Positions 24,410-36,703 of a stretch of DNA of 64,000 bases are shown here, piece by piece (positions within the stretch are counted from its first letter, which is position 1; every line of letters starts with the position of its first letter). Both the position numbers and the translations under genes were made by a program. The stretch is from Terfezia claveryi (Eukaryota; Ascomycota; Pezizomycetes; Pezizales; Pezizaceae), in the NCBI GenBank assembly GCA_015179025.1, contig WHUX01000019.1:124001-188000 (forward strand), given 5' to 3'. The notes below the pieces were generated by a model. It searched no databases and was not told the origin of the DNA. It worked only from the letters and a program-made list of their open reading frames with translations.

Positions 24410-24439
24410 GTATAAGACTAGTCTGGTTGCGTGTAAGAC
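24410..24439 (+). mobile_element. 12-bp TAGTCTGGTTGC micro-insertion with near-perfect 9-bp duplication
   Basis: TAGTCTGGTTGC (24419-24430) lies between GTATAAGAC (24410-24418) and GTGTAAGAC (24431-24439). The 9-mers differ at one position. It has the same terminal sequence as the insertions at 11.7, 52.8 and 53.8 kb. Confidence 0.55.
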
Positions 24440-27129
24440 CTTACATATAATATTTCGATATGGGCAGACAAAAAGCGATATTAAACACATTCATAGGCAA
24501 GGGCAGTGAGGTTCGTTGGAAGATTTGATTCATTGCCTCTATTGGTGTGTGTTCATCTACCTACTGCTATTGTAGGTTATGTACGCCCACCCTCAGTTAA
24601 TGTGTAAAATAGTTATTCGATTGACACTTCGAGGTAACCTAGTCTAAAATGACACACCTAAATAATTGATATGCATGATATGCATAGAGCTGATAGGTAT
24701 ACTTTTCATGCGAGGCTGATATGGCACATACGAGAGGAGGATTGGAGGCAGCTAAAAACCATACAAATAAACTACCCCAATCACCCACACTCCTCCATCA
24801 AGCACAAAAGTTCCTACTCTACTTTTCGAACAAAACATCTGTTCTTCGTGTTCCCCAACTTGCTGACAAAAGTATAAGAGTCGCACATAACCCAAAGCCT
24901 GCAATGAATACCTACCGGCATCCTATGCCAGCAGCAGCTTCTCGCCGCCATATCCCCAAAAATGTAGGCGTTAATGCTTAGGTTCAGATCCCTTGATAGT
25001 TATATCCTTTGCGTTGTGCATGTGCATTAATACCTAGGCGTTCCCCAGGCATAGGCTTTCTAGATGTTGAGGTAGCTGCTCCTCCGCCTCCATATGAAGG
25101 CGTCAAGCGCCTAGTGGTAGTGGAACCAATTGCGATTGTTCAGGGATTTTAATGCTCAAGGCCGCAATATATACCTTCGGAGTGCCCGAGTAGCATAGTT
25201 GACATCCCTGAGCATCATGTTTATGAGGGTATTGTTAAGTAAGCCTTGAAAAAAGTCTCCACGTCACTTTGAATGTAGCTTGTAAGTATAGTCATGAATA
25301 TGATTTGCCGAGTGCACTTGAATATTTTGGATATCTAGCAGTTCAAATCTACAGAGTATTGGCTTATCCACGTTCTCATCGGCCTCGCTAATCTCAACAC
25401 TACACACGGCCCCCTGAAAACCCCCGCGGGCCTGGGTTTACCAACATAAGTGTTGTGAATTTCTGAGCCAAAGAAGCTCACTTGCCGTCCGGTAGTGACG
25501 GTATTCACCAGGGATGTCGAAGGAGGAAGGAACATAGAGAGAAGGACCGTTATGAGGCAACGCCAGTAGTGGGGAATATTGATTCATCTATTCAAACCAA
25601 ATCAGTTTCAGGAGAAGCCTTGACTGACTTGAGCATATCATCTAGGTGCAAAATATCAAATTACATGAGATTTGTACCCTTGGACAACCTTTTGATTGAC
25701 CGGCTTGATAAAAGTTCTGCATTAGATCAGCCTGAATCTTCGGGGATATTAGGATATCACACCCTCAAGGCGTAGATCTAGGAGAACTCAACCTTCTTAT
25801 GTGCCATGTCATATGAGTGATCCTCATCCCCAGAAACTTTCCTTCTTCAAAGAAGAGGTACGTTCAACACACCCAAAGGGGGTACCACGCCGCATATTAC
25901 CTATTTAGGCAATATACCAACAACTCCCAAACCTTTCCATCTCGTTGGCCAGTTCTTCACATGTGAATATCCTAGCCGCCTACGCCGTGGGTAACCTCGG
26001 ATAAGTGGGGAAACGCGAAATACGATGCGAGGCATGATAAACAGGGTGAAAAAAAGAGAAAAAAAAGCCACTTTTGCCGATCAACGTAGCGGGGTACCTA
26101 TGACTAGAGTCGTCGTCGGAGGCCCGGAAACAAATCACAGCCGCGGACCGCAGTCGCGCTGCAGCATGAATTCGAACGAACCTGTTTGTTTGCGGCGCGG
26201 GGGCGGCGCGCGCGGAGGGGTTAGAGTACTGGTATGGTTGCTTGGATATGTGATTGTATTTGACTGGTGCAGTGGTTGGTGAGGGGTACGTAGTTAGCCA
26301 GTGCCGTTGTGTAATAATCCGCAGCTGGCATTACATGAGAATTTGCCCATCCGGTAAAAATACCTTGCCTAAATGGGAAAATAACCAGGTCAGTATGACT
26401 CTGATCCGGTAGGCAAGGCCTGCATGCATTGGTCCAAGGGAAGGATGTTGAGAACATGAAGCATGCGGAAGTTAAGTAGGTATATTCTTGTATATATGCA
26501 CATAATCTTACGAACAGCAGTACCACCCCTGGAGATTGACCCACTGACCAGCAAGGACTCCACACGGACCACCTGCTGTTCCAATATCAATCTTCGCACG
26601 AACACCACCCCCCCTCCCCCCCTCCCCCCCTCTCTGCGGTTTCATACCTGCTTTGCTGGGTACCCTCGTGCTTCAGCCCGGGCCTAAACGCCATACATAC
26701 ACAGGTAGAATCATAGTTGATTGAGGAGAATTGACCGTTAGCGGTGCTATGGTTGCTGCAAGGTTTATATACGGGAAGCAGATGTCAAGGGGTTGCTGAA
26801 GATAGAGTCAAACTCGCCGCTTTTACCCCAACCTTGTCAAGACAACCATGACATACGACTTAGTCTGACTACCAAAGTTCGGGAACATATATTGACGAAG
26901 GACTGACAATGTTATAAACAAGGCATGCAGCTTTAAAATTCCTAGCACCAGAAACAGAAAAGGAATAGAGATTGTACAATGGAAAGGACAAAAAAAGAAA
27001 ACGGAGATACGGCTGTACATCTAGCTTCATTTAGGAGGATGGGATTTTACAGAAATGATGCCAATTCAAAGCCGACGGAAATGGTATAGTATATCTAACC
27101 ATATATCTCTAGATCTCTTCCACCAGCCT
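24440..27129. other. Intergenic region with a GC-rich island
   Basis: No gene is recognised. About 26080-26230 is conspicuously CpG-rich (GGCGGCGCGCGCGG and similar) within AT-rich surroundings. A polypyrimidine run of three C(6-7)T units lies near 26607-26632. Short reading frames at 25.3-25.8 kb were not recognised. Confidence 0.45.
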
Positions 27130-27418
27130 TTACCGTTTCTTCCCTTCAGGAGTCTTCTTTTTCACTACCACTGGCTTCACTGGCGTCACGGGCTCATCTT
27201 CTGATATCTCTTCAAAATCCTCACCATCGCTTTCCTCTGCTTCATCATCGATTAGTCCCCCATACCGCTCAACGACCTCGTCATCCTCATCGTCATCGCC
27301 ATCGACATCCCCATCCATATCCTGGTCTTCTTCTTCATCCTCGTCCTCCGACACAACGTCATTGAACTTTGCGTCCTCATCTTCATCATCATCCCCATCT
27401 CCCTCTGAACCCTTTTCC

Positions 27419-27453
<35 letters not shown>

Positions 27454-29672
27454 CTCCTCTCCATCTTCATCATCAGAGGTGTCTAGCTTTCCTTGGATAA
27501 AGCTAGCATCTTCAATTTGAAGCCCCTCCATACCAACTTCCTCTGGTTCTTCATCACTCCCACCATTCTCATCCTCGCTATCATCATTATCATCCTTAGA
27601 CTTGCCCTCAATATACAAGACACCTTCCTCAATCTGCTCTTCCTCCTCCGCAAGATCAACACCAGTTTCACCAACGCCCCTCCTTAGACTATTCCTAAGC
27701 TCCAGCTGTGCGTTCAGCATGTCCAACCTACCTTGTAGCTGTAGTAGCTTCGGTAATGCCCCGGCTCTTGTTGCTAATGTGGAATGTAGTCCTGCCAAGG
27801 TCATCATCAAGTTCGGTAAGCTGAGCAAATAACCCCCATGGGCTACTATTGTCCATCGTACCCATACACTGAGGGTTGCAGCACGCCCAGGACGCCGTGC
27901 TATCCGGTCCGACAGCTTCTCAATGAGGGTAACAGCATATGTGGAGTCTAGACGGCGTATGGTGTTCAAGATAGATTTGCTATCGGTAGTAAGGAGACAT
28001 GACTCTAGTAACTGAGCATCGTCGGTCCTGAGAGCTTGAGTTAGCACCGTGGTAAGTGATCCTGAGAACGGTTTGATGGCCTTGTTCCCAGCAGCAGGCG
28101 TGGCAACGGCTTTGGAAACATTAGCAGCAGAATTGTTATTGGCAGCTGACACCTCAAGGGCCTGGAACTTGTCGGCAAAGGATGGCTCCTCTGGGGCATG
28201 TTTGGAGGTTTCGTCTTCCGATTCATTAGCATTATCCGACTCCTCATCTACTACATCACTAGCATCCGCAACATCTATCATCCCCATATCCTGAGTATCC
28301 ACACCGCTGATAACAACGGTACGAGATTGGTCTACGTGAGACTTCCCCATGTCCTTGGCTCCGTTCATTTGCACTGCATTCCCGGCAGTACCGCTTCCGA
28401 GCCCAAGTGACTTTGTCTTGCTGACTTCAACTAAGCCATGGAGGGTTAGGGATCCATCTTCTGCATTCTGCCATCTAATTCTATCAAACTCAACGTTCAC
28501 TCCACTCTCCACCCATGCGAAAACTAATTCACCTCCAGTTTGGAATGATGCATTGATGATTGAAACGGTTTCCTTAGTCTTCGGCCGGATGACTTGAATT
28601 TTAGTGTCTGCTTTTCTAGTGATAGCCTTTGCCTTCCTCGAGACTGTGGGGGAGCTGCTGGCAGCGGCTGGAGCAGGCTGCCATGGATGTGAGAATAGTT
28701 CTACCACACCATCTGCAGTGACAGCTGCCAGTACTTCCAGACCCTCGCCTCCATGCTCGAAGTTTGTAGAAAGGTGCTTCACATCCGACTTGGCAACCAG
28801 GGCACCAACTTGCTTTTGCTGAGTGAGAGAGAAAACATTAATGTATCGGTCAGCCTCCGCAGAGGTAAGGAAATGGGGGTGGCTAGAATCCGAAGATACG
28901 ATGAGATCATTGATTGGAGTTGCATTGGCAGCGAATTTGGGAATACTGCCTTGGACGTCTGGGTTTATGGAGTAAACGGTATGAGAAGCACAAAGAACAG
29001 TCGGAGGTGCTAGGGCGAGTGTTCTGATTGACGGATCAGGGAGAGATACAATGCTATTTATGAAGATCTGTGTGTTAGTAGAAAGTGAATGGGGAGCTCT
29101 GCCAGAAATTGCACATACCGGAGGGTTGTTTTCCGTCTCAAATCCCACTCCACCAGCTTGCCATCTGTACCACAACTCCAACCCCTTCCTGGGCTATCAC
29201 TGAACTTGAATGATGTGACTTCTCCAGTATGAGCAGCATCCAAGCTTCCAACTAAAGTACCCTCAGTTGGAGAATAGAGCAGGATGTTTCCCTTGTTCAT
29301 TCCCAAAGCCAATACAGCAGTACCATCATGCTCTGAACTATCCCCCATTGAAGTGCTCATTCGCTTCCTCTTCTTCTTTTTGGTCTTTCCATCATCCTTC
29401 AGATCAACAGCTGGCAAAATACTCCATGCAATCGAATTACACACAGCGCCTTTGTCGAACACGTGCTCACATCGCAGCCTCCCAGTAGTGGTATCATGGA
29501 TCCGAAGCCTCTGGGCATCAAGACCAAACACCATTGATGCAAACAAGGAAAGACGGAGATGTGAGGGGGAGAATGATGAAGAGAGGATTGTGGAGGACGT
29601 CGCTGAGACTTTGCTGGACAAGTGCGCCGAGTGGTGGGGCTTTGGCGCCTTAGCAGGCTTTTTGCTCACCAT
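27130..29672 (-). CDS. UTP5: Utp5/WDR43-type SSU processome protein, 2 exons
   Basis: Nucleolar t-UTP/UtpA subunit needed for rDNA transcription and early 18S pre-rRNA processing. Exon 1 is 29672-29119, the intron 29118-29054 (65 bp), and exon 2 29053-27130, giving 825 residues (yeast Utp5 about 640, WDR43 about 680). The intron has a GTATGT donor and a perfect TACTAAC. The CAG just 3' of the branch point is too close and out of frame; the next AG (AAATAG) restores TTLR-IVSLPDPSIR. The N-terminal half is WD-repeat-like (LALGMNKGNILLYSP, GWSCGTDGKLVEWDL, VLAAVTADGVVELFS). The Utp12 domain is in the middle (about 500-620: LTQALRTDDAQLLESCL, SVWVRWTIVAHGGYLLSLP). The C-terminus is a long Asp/Glu tail with a KKKTPEGKKR end. 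Confidence 0.9.
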
Positions 29673-32170
29673 TGTAATGCCTGATTCTGAAAAATAATCG
29701 CAAGATCAAGACGCCAAATAGATGGGGCTTTCCCTGGGCGCTTTGGGGGTGCTGGAGCTGTCTTAAAGGAGTCGTGAATAGTCCGAGTTTGTTCTGTGTG
29801 CGCAAATTGCAACTTTTTTTCCTACGAAACTAAATTAAGACATGCCTAAACATTCCCCAGGTGGGCGCAGATTCCAGAACCCTGCTGCCAAGACACACAA
29901 GCAACTTAGACGTCTTCGCGCAGAGTGACATAACACCTATTCGTGACCAACTTTCGCTCTCGACTGCAAATACAATAACTCCCTTCATCTCAGTTGGCTC
30001 TGAAGTGATTTTCACTTATTTTTCCTGTTCTTGCATCGCCGATGGCGACAATGATTCCGGCTCGAGCGACATCCGACGTAACTATTCTGATCACGATTTT
30101 GTTTTATATACCCTTATAACCAAAAGTCCTCGCTCATAGCTTACGCTGACTAGATCTCTCAAATGAAAAATACCCAGAGTCTGATTAGCCCTCTGGCTGC
30201 CGCCTAAGAAAAGGAACGCCCTGTCCTCTCACTCGCCGATGTTCAGGTGCTGAAAGATTATCTACTTGGAATGATTATTGTCTTTATACAATTCAAAGTG
30301 GGGTGTGGACTGGATGCTTTGAGTTTGAGATGGGAAAGTTATCAACTGACTCATTCCCGGACTTCACAAAAGGAAACATTCCTCTGCTATCAACCTGGCT
30401 TGTGCTATGGAGAATTATATTTTATTGCAGATTTATTTCATCTGTGTATATTTCCGTTTTGGTCGTGGCGGTGGCGGGAGTCAGTGATCTGGCCTCATGC
30501 TGAACTATCTAAGTAGGTAACGCGTCATCATTGGCTAGTGCGGGTGACGGTTGCGACAGCACTAGCCTCACCGAGCTTGATATTCTTTTTTTCGGGGCTG
30601 GTGGTGTACCCGATACGACACGAAAGGCCAGGCAAAGCGATCGGTTCCTCCTGTCCTAAGTGCACAGGAAAAGCGGCGGCAGGCAGGGATTCAGTCGAGT
30701 CGGCAGGGGCTCCAGCAGGGGGCTGCTATGAGTCGGTCCCAGCAGGGTTAGGTTGTCGCCACGCCTGCTCTAGCGGCGCGCCAAGGGCAGCGTGCGTCGC
30801 GCTCCTTTTTATTTTTCTTGTAGAAACTTGCCAGGTTGTGGGTCATGATCCGTTGCGCAGTACATAAGGGAGCCATCGCCCACACCCACACAAACCCGCT
30901 TTGCTCCAATTTTCCTTCTGTCATTTGCTATTTCGCCCCTTGTGTCCACTCAGCAATCACGACCCCTCACTCGTCCGCCACCAAACCCCCACCAATCGCA
31001 GTGCTGCCCGGGATTAAATATTTTTATATTTAATCCGCCCGCACAGGATTAGGTCAACCATAAGGTCAACCATACCTTCTTCAGCCTCCAGCCTTGGTGC
31101 TAGACTTGACCCTCTTGCACTTATTTGGGGCGATAATTAATTTCTAAGTTCGACCTCCTCCGTGTATTTTCTTTTTTTCCCATTCCCTCCTTCCCCGACA
31201 CCGCACGAGAAAAAAAAGCGGGGACGGTCCACTGCGCTCTGTATAAGAGCGAGCCTGGACTTTTGCGATTGCGACGTAGGCTTCCAGAGATAACAGATTT
31301 CTCTGCTCTTGCATCATCCATCCATCCACACCACTTGAGCAACAATCCATTGTTCTTGTGTGTGCGCAACCGAGTACTTGGGTATGCATCGATCCTTTCT
31401 TCGATCGTCGCATTTGATTTATTTATTTTTTCCATCTCATTTGGGCGCTCACATATCGCATCTACTTACCTATATCTTGGTTGCGTCGCCCGTCTGCCCT
31501 TCACTACTACCGCCGTTGTTCCAACTCTTCCTTCCATACTCCCCATCCCCCACTTCCCATTTGCCCTCTATAATTACGCTGCGTTTTCCGATTCGTTGAT
31601 ATTATATTTGTCTAACTTTAACCTTGGGGATCAGTTCGCAAACGCACTTTGACAGCAAATAGTCCATCTGGTCACTGCGGGCTGTTGCTGACTCAGCTGC
31701 TATCTGGAGCGACTTTTAAATTCTCGTGGTCACCCCCGTCCTCACCCCCGTCCTCACATCCTCTCCTCCCTGCAATTCTACATCATCTTATCAGCCTCTC
31801 CCGCTCCCCACGTTTTATTTAATTTATTGATCTACCCCCCACAAACTTATATCTCTGGTTCAACCCTCGTTTTACGTCACGGTGCGTTCGGCCCTCGACG
31901 GAAACAGCTACGACCAGTGTTTCTGACGACCTTACGGCCTTTCAATTCATCGTTCACCAACACAACATACCTCGCATTCCCAACCAACGTCGCTGTCGCT
32001 CGTGTCCAGCTACGCTTCTAACATCTGTATTTAATCCCCAACTCTCGGGCGGCACTCTCAATTGGAGATCATCGGAACTATTGCGACATAGAATTATCAG
32101 ACGTTGGTTTTTACCTGGGGGCTACAAAATAGGACTCGGAAGGAAAAGTGAGGCTCACGTTGTGTTGCCC
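29673..32170. promoter_or_regulatory. Divergent intergenic region between UTP5 and BDF1
   Basis: About 2.5 kb separates two head-to-head housekeeping genes. A GC-rich patch lies at about 30640-30810. A perfect 11-bp inverted repeat (GGATTAAATAT / ATATTTAATCC, 4-nt loop) lies at 31011-31036, followed by a directly repeated AGGTCAACCAT. From about 31.4 to 32.1 kb the plus strand is pyrimidine-rich, as expected of a fungal promoter and 5' leader for BDF1. No gene is supported. Confidence 0.5.
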
Positions 32171-34925
32171 ATGGCAGTTATGACCACTATTCAGCAAGAT
32201 CAAAATAAGCCTACCGGAGGGGCATATTTAGATGAGGCTACGGCGATGGACTTGGATGTTAACGGGTGAGTTTACCCTTTTCCCTGTCTTTCTGCCTGAG
32301 TTTATCTATTCTGGTTTGCCCGGCTCAATCGCTGTTCATCCATTGTACCTGCCATGTTCCACTTCCTCAACTGCTGGGTGGGTTTGCAGCTCAATGGATG
32401 AGCTGAGCAGAGCGTGCATTTCGATAGAATCTTCCATTCTCTGATTCCAATCTGCTTCTTTTTCCTACCATGTTTAATTTGAATCACTTGTATTTACATT
32501 TTCTATTTATACTTTAGAACCACCAAACAAGTTGATTCGTTCGCTACCCAAAATCCTGCCACATTGTCATCCTCGTCGAATGAAAAGGATAACGTTGATT
32601 CTGTAAATGGGAACCCAAAAGGGGTAAACGCACCACCTTCACCACCAATACCGACACCCCCACTTCATATCTCTGTGGACAGGGCACAGGATTTATCGGA
32701 TCTTCATATCACATCTCCCACGCCAGGAGCTCAGACTAAAAGGGTTCCGAATCTCGGAAGCAGTCCCCAGCCCGATGAGGAGACAATTTCTCCTGGAACG
32801 AAGATGGAGATGGACGACGACCCCATTTCTCCGCTTACATCAGCACCACGTAGCACCACTGGCAGTGGCGCAAACCCGACGCCAGAGGCTACAAAATCAC
32901 AAAGGCCAACGGTCTCAACAGATCACGAGATGGTGGATGCACCAACTTCGTTAGTGAAGACTGGACGAGAACGAGAGGAGGAGGACGATGAGGAGTCGCA
33001 GGAGAGACCCTCGAAAAGAGCAAAGACAGATGAACTAGAGAATAAACCATTGATGTCACAGGCGTCAACGTCTACTGGACCCATGCCAAAAGTTCAGGCT
33101 AAACACGCTCTCCAAACCATACGGACAATCCGACGGACGAAAGACGCTGGACCATTCCTGGTCCCTGTTGATCCAGTCAAGCTGGCTATTCCGACGTACT
33201 TTGACTACGTCAAGAATCCGATGGATCTGAGTACCATGGAGAAAAAGCTGCAGTCAGACCAATACGCTACCGTTGAGGACTTCGTCAAAGACTTTAAGTT
33301 GATAATATCCAACTGTCTGACCTTCAATGGTGTTGAGCACAAGATATCAGATATGGCTAGAGGGATTGAAGCTACGTTTGAGAGGCAAATGAAGAACATG
33401 CCGGCACCAGACCAACCGGAGCCTCCAGAGAAAAAGTCGCACAAAAAAGGAAGCAACAGCAAGAGTGGTGGAAGCAAACCTAAACCTGCTGCGGCCCCCA
33501 AAGCTGCATCTCCACCAGACCCACTCCCACCCCCGCCCCCACCCCCACCTCCACCACCCGTCACTAGCCCCGTTGCACCCAAATCCGCTACAGTGAAATC
33601 AAAGGCAACTAAAGCACCCAGACGAGAAGCCAAGACGACACAGTCGCAGACCTTTGCACTCGACCCCTCAGGTATGCCGACAATACGCCGTGAGAGTGTG
33701 CAAAGCGATGGGAGACCCAAACGAGAGATCCACCCACCCCCTCCTCGTGACTTACCATACAGCGACGTTAAGCCCCGTCGAAAGAAAACTGCTGCCGAGC
33801 TTAAGTTCTGTGACCAAGTCATGAAGGAGCTTCAGAAAAAGCAGCATGAGGCTTACGCATACCCTTTCTATACTCCCGTCGACCCTGTTGCACTGAATAT
33901 TCCAGATTACTTTAGGATCATTAAGAAACCTATGGACTTTAGCACGATGCAGAATAAATTGAAGACGAATCAGTACGACAACGCAAACGAGTTTGAGGCA
34001 GATATGCGGCTTATGCTTTCCAACTGCTACAAATTCAACCCCAACGGTACTGCGGTCCACGCTATGGGCAGGAAGTTGGAAGAAGTCTTCAACAAGAAGT
34101 GGGCTGAGAAAACCGCCTTCATCCAAAGCCAAAGCGGAAGTAGGTCTCCAGTTTCAGCCTCGCCGCCACCTGATGATGAAGGTGAGATGAGTGGCGAGGA
34201 AGATCCTCAGATGGAAATTCTACAGAAGCAGTTGGAGGTGATGCAGAAACAGTTGGAGGCGATGAAGGGTAAGAAGAAGAGCCCTCCTGCACAAGCCCAA
34301 GGAGGCAAGAAGGGTAAAGCTGGTGGCTCCGCTGCCGGAAGAAAAGGTTCAATATCTCAACCTGCCAGTCAAAGGAAGAAGGCGATGAAGAAAGTTGAGG
34401 AAGTTCCACTTCTCAGTATGGAGGAGAAGACCGAACTCTCACAACGGATTAATCTTCTTTCACCGAATAAGATGCTATATGCGACGAAACTCATTCAGGA
34501 CAATTTACCAAATTTATCTGTATGTACTCATGATACTTTATGGTATTCTTTTTACTAACGTGAAAAAGGGTGATGATGAGATTGAACTCGATATTGACGA
34601 TCTTCCGCCGGAGATTTTGTACAAGCTACACAAGTATGTCACCAAGCATGCACCACTTGCTCCACAGAATACAGAGTATGGCTATTCAGCTCCGCCTGCA
34701 CCCGCTGCTGTACCTAAGCCAAAAGCAGCGCCAAGACCCAAGAAGAACAAGCCTATGAGCGCGACTGAGCAGGAGGCGAAAATCAAAGATCTGAACGCAA
34801 AATTGGCAGTATTCGAGAATCCACAAAACGCTAATCAGTCCACCTCGGAGGCTGTCGAGGCTCAAGAGGAGGAGGAGAGTAGTAGCGATGATGAGAGTTC
34901 CAATAGTGAGAGCGAGGAAGAATAG
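32171..34925 (+). CDS. BDF1: BET double-bromodomain protein Bdf1-like, 3 exons
   Basis: Chromatin reader of acetylated histone H4 that works with TFIID and SWR1. Exons: 32171-32265, 32518-34519 and 34569-34925; introns 252 bp (GTGAGT...CTTTAG) and 49 bp (GTATGT, TACTAAC, AAAAAG). The product is 817 residues. Bromodomain 1 (about 225-325) has PVDPVKLAIPTYFDYVKNPMDLST and the pocket Asn in NCLTFNG. Bromodomain 2 (about 457-567) has VDPVALNIPDYFRIIKKPMD and NCYKFNPNG. The ET domain (about 670-735) spans exons 2 and 3 (LLSPNKMLYATKLIQDNLP, then DIDDLPPEILYKLHKYV). A poly-Pro run lies between the bromodomains. The tail is acidic and Ser-rich. An in-frame ATG at 32180 is an alternative start. The frame stays open and acidic after the TAG. 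Confidence 0.95.
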
Positions 34926-35099
34926 AACACTTCCGCCGATGAAGCAAGGACTATAACTGCCACAACAGCCCTTGCTGTAGATGAAGCGTCGGTGTTCCCC
35001 CAGGAAGAGACGCAGGTGGACAGCAGTGGTAGCGATGATGATGAAAGTTCAAGTAGTGCATATGACTCTTACGAAGAGTTATGGAACTGGCCGGGGTGA
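34926..35099 (+). other. Open in-frame extension after the BDF1 stop codon
   Basis: Beyond TAG 34923-34925 the same frame stays open for 57 codons to TGA 35097-35099. Its translation contains VDSSGSDDDESSSS and YEELWNWPG, a Ser/Asp/Glu-rich composition like the tail just before the stop. This suggests former or conditional coding: a recent nonsense change that shortened the tail, stop readthrough, or an allele difference. No splice signal removes the TAG. Confidence 0.6.
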
Positions 35100-36703
35100 T
35101 TGTAGAGTCTCAGTTTGCATGAGGGAGTTGATACTGTATCTTTTTACTTGCTGGTGAGAATTGTTGGGTTCTTATTGCTGAACATTACTTTTTGAGACCT
35201 TTCTAGCTTTATTCTTTGTTCTTTTGGTTTCGGGTTGGCTGGTTGGGAGCATTTTTTACTTTTTTCTGTTTCTATTTCTTGCTTCGGACAGGCATTGATA
35301 TTTTTTACTTGAGCCTTGGCAGTTTGCTAGACGTTGCTTGAGCCTTGTGGTGTTACTACTTATCTACGCTCTGATTCTTGTATACTCTTTATTTTACTTG
35401 TGGGCTGGGCTTTGGTACTTCTTTTTGTTGAGAGGAGGAAAGGTAGTTGTTGGGGAGTTGTTATGGGATAAGGATCGGTCTGGTTGGGAAAAAAAATACT
35501 AGTGCTCTTGCGTTTTGCTTGCGAAGTTGCTCATTTATAGAAATGAGACTTTTCTTGATCAGATATATCTACCCCTCCCTTTTCTGTCCCCTTAGTCTGG
35601 TCTACTCTTCCCCCCTGGGCATCGTTACTGGTCCTTGAGTGGACTTGATGAGGGGTCGTGTTGGTTAGGGCGAGCACGTTTGACGTGATATATAGGGATT
35701 GGACGGGAGTTACTGGGTTGGTGAATTGCAATGGGGCATAGTTGGGTCGATCATCGGGCTTTCCCCCCCCAAAGACTGGATGCTTAGAGTATCTAGATAT
35801 GTAGCATAGCTTCTATGGATAGAACATTTGACTGGGAGGAAAAGCATCATGGTAATAGCCTTTTTTTTTCTTTAAATATTTAGGCTTTCATTGTGTCAAG
35901 GTGAGGATATGAGGCTTGTCAAGCCCGGAACCGGGTCATTTTCTCATGTGAAATCTAAAAAAAACCAACATTTGAAGTTTATTCTCGTGAGGGTTTATGA
36001 GCGAATGAAAAAATTAATTACCCTCAAGTCGTATATATATAATATGGAGCTAGAATGTAACCGCCCGTTTCTTAGATTTATAGAGGGGCAATTAATTAGA
36101 TTGAGCCTATAATATTACAACACACTCACAAATTCAGCAAAACCTCTATCTCCATACCCCATTTCTCGGCCAACCCCCACACCCGACTCAAGCCCACGTG
36201 CGATAACCGGCCTTTATTTAATCCCCTGGCATATACCGTGGGAGGAGGGTTCGAGAGTGGTGGCGGGGGCGATGGCGGTAGCGATGATGGAGGCGGGTAT
36301 GTCGTTCTTCTTGGCTCGGGGAGGATGGAGGTGTTAGAGGTGGAAGGTGTTTGGTTTTGTTTCTTTAAAAGGGATGAGATGGTGGTGGAGGGTGTGGTAC
36401 TGTATCAGAGCTGTGGACGAGAATTTTCGGGTATGAAGAGTGTTATTTCCAGGTCTACAGAGATGGGGGATTGAGGTTACGGACATTATATAAGAGGTGT
36501 AGGAGAATATTGTGGTGAGCTTCTTCTAGTAATGAGAATACCCACCAGCATAGCATCTCTTTCATGAAAGAGCTGTAGATTTTGCTTCGGGAATCACTAT
36601 AGAGATTCCCGGTTTCGAACTCAGTTCCAAGGGGGGGGGGGGGTTGTATAGGCGGAGGAGGAGAGGGAGATATCAATAACGGTTCCCTCTGCGGTACCAT
36701 CAC
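35100..36703. other. Intergenic, BDF1 3' flank and cyclin gene 3' flank
   Basis: No gene is supported. The T-rich part just after BDF1 is probably its 3' UTR and flank. It contains one TAGTCTGG motif at 35593 without clear duplication, and an uninterrupted G-run near 36630-36643 just before the 3' end of the cyclin gene. Confidence 0.5.

Noticed and set aside
33205..33822. 205-codon minus-strand frame with a glycine run
   Set aside because: It is the antisense shadow of the BDF1 proline run and bromodomain region.
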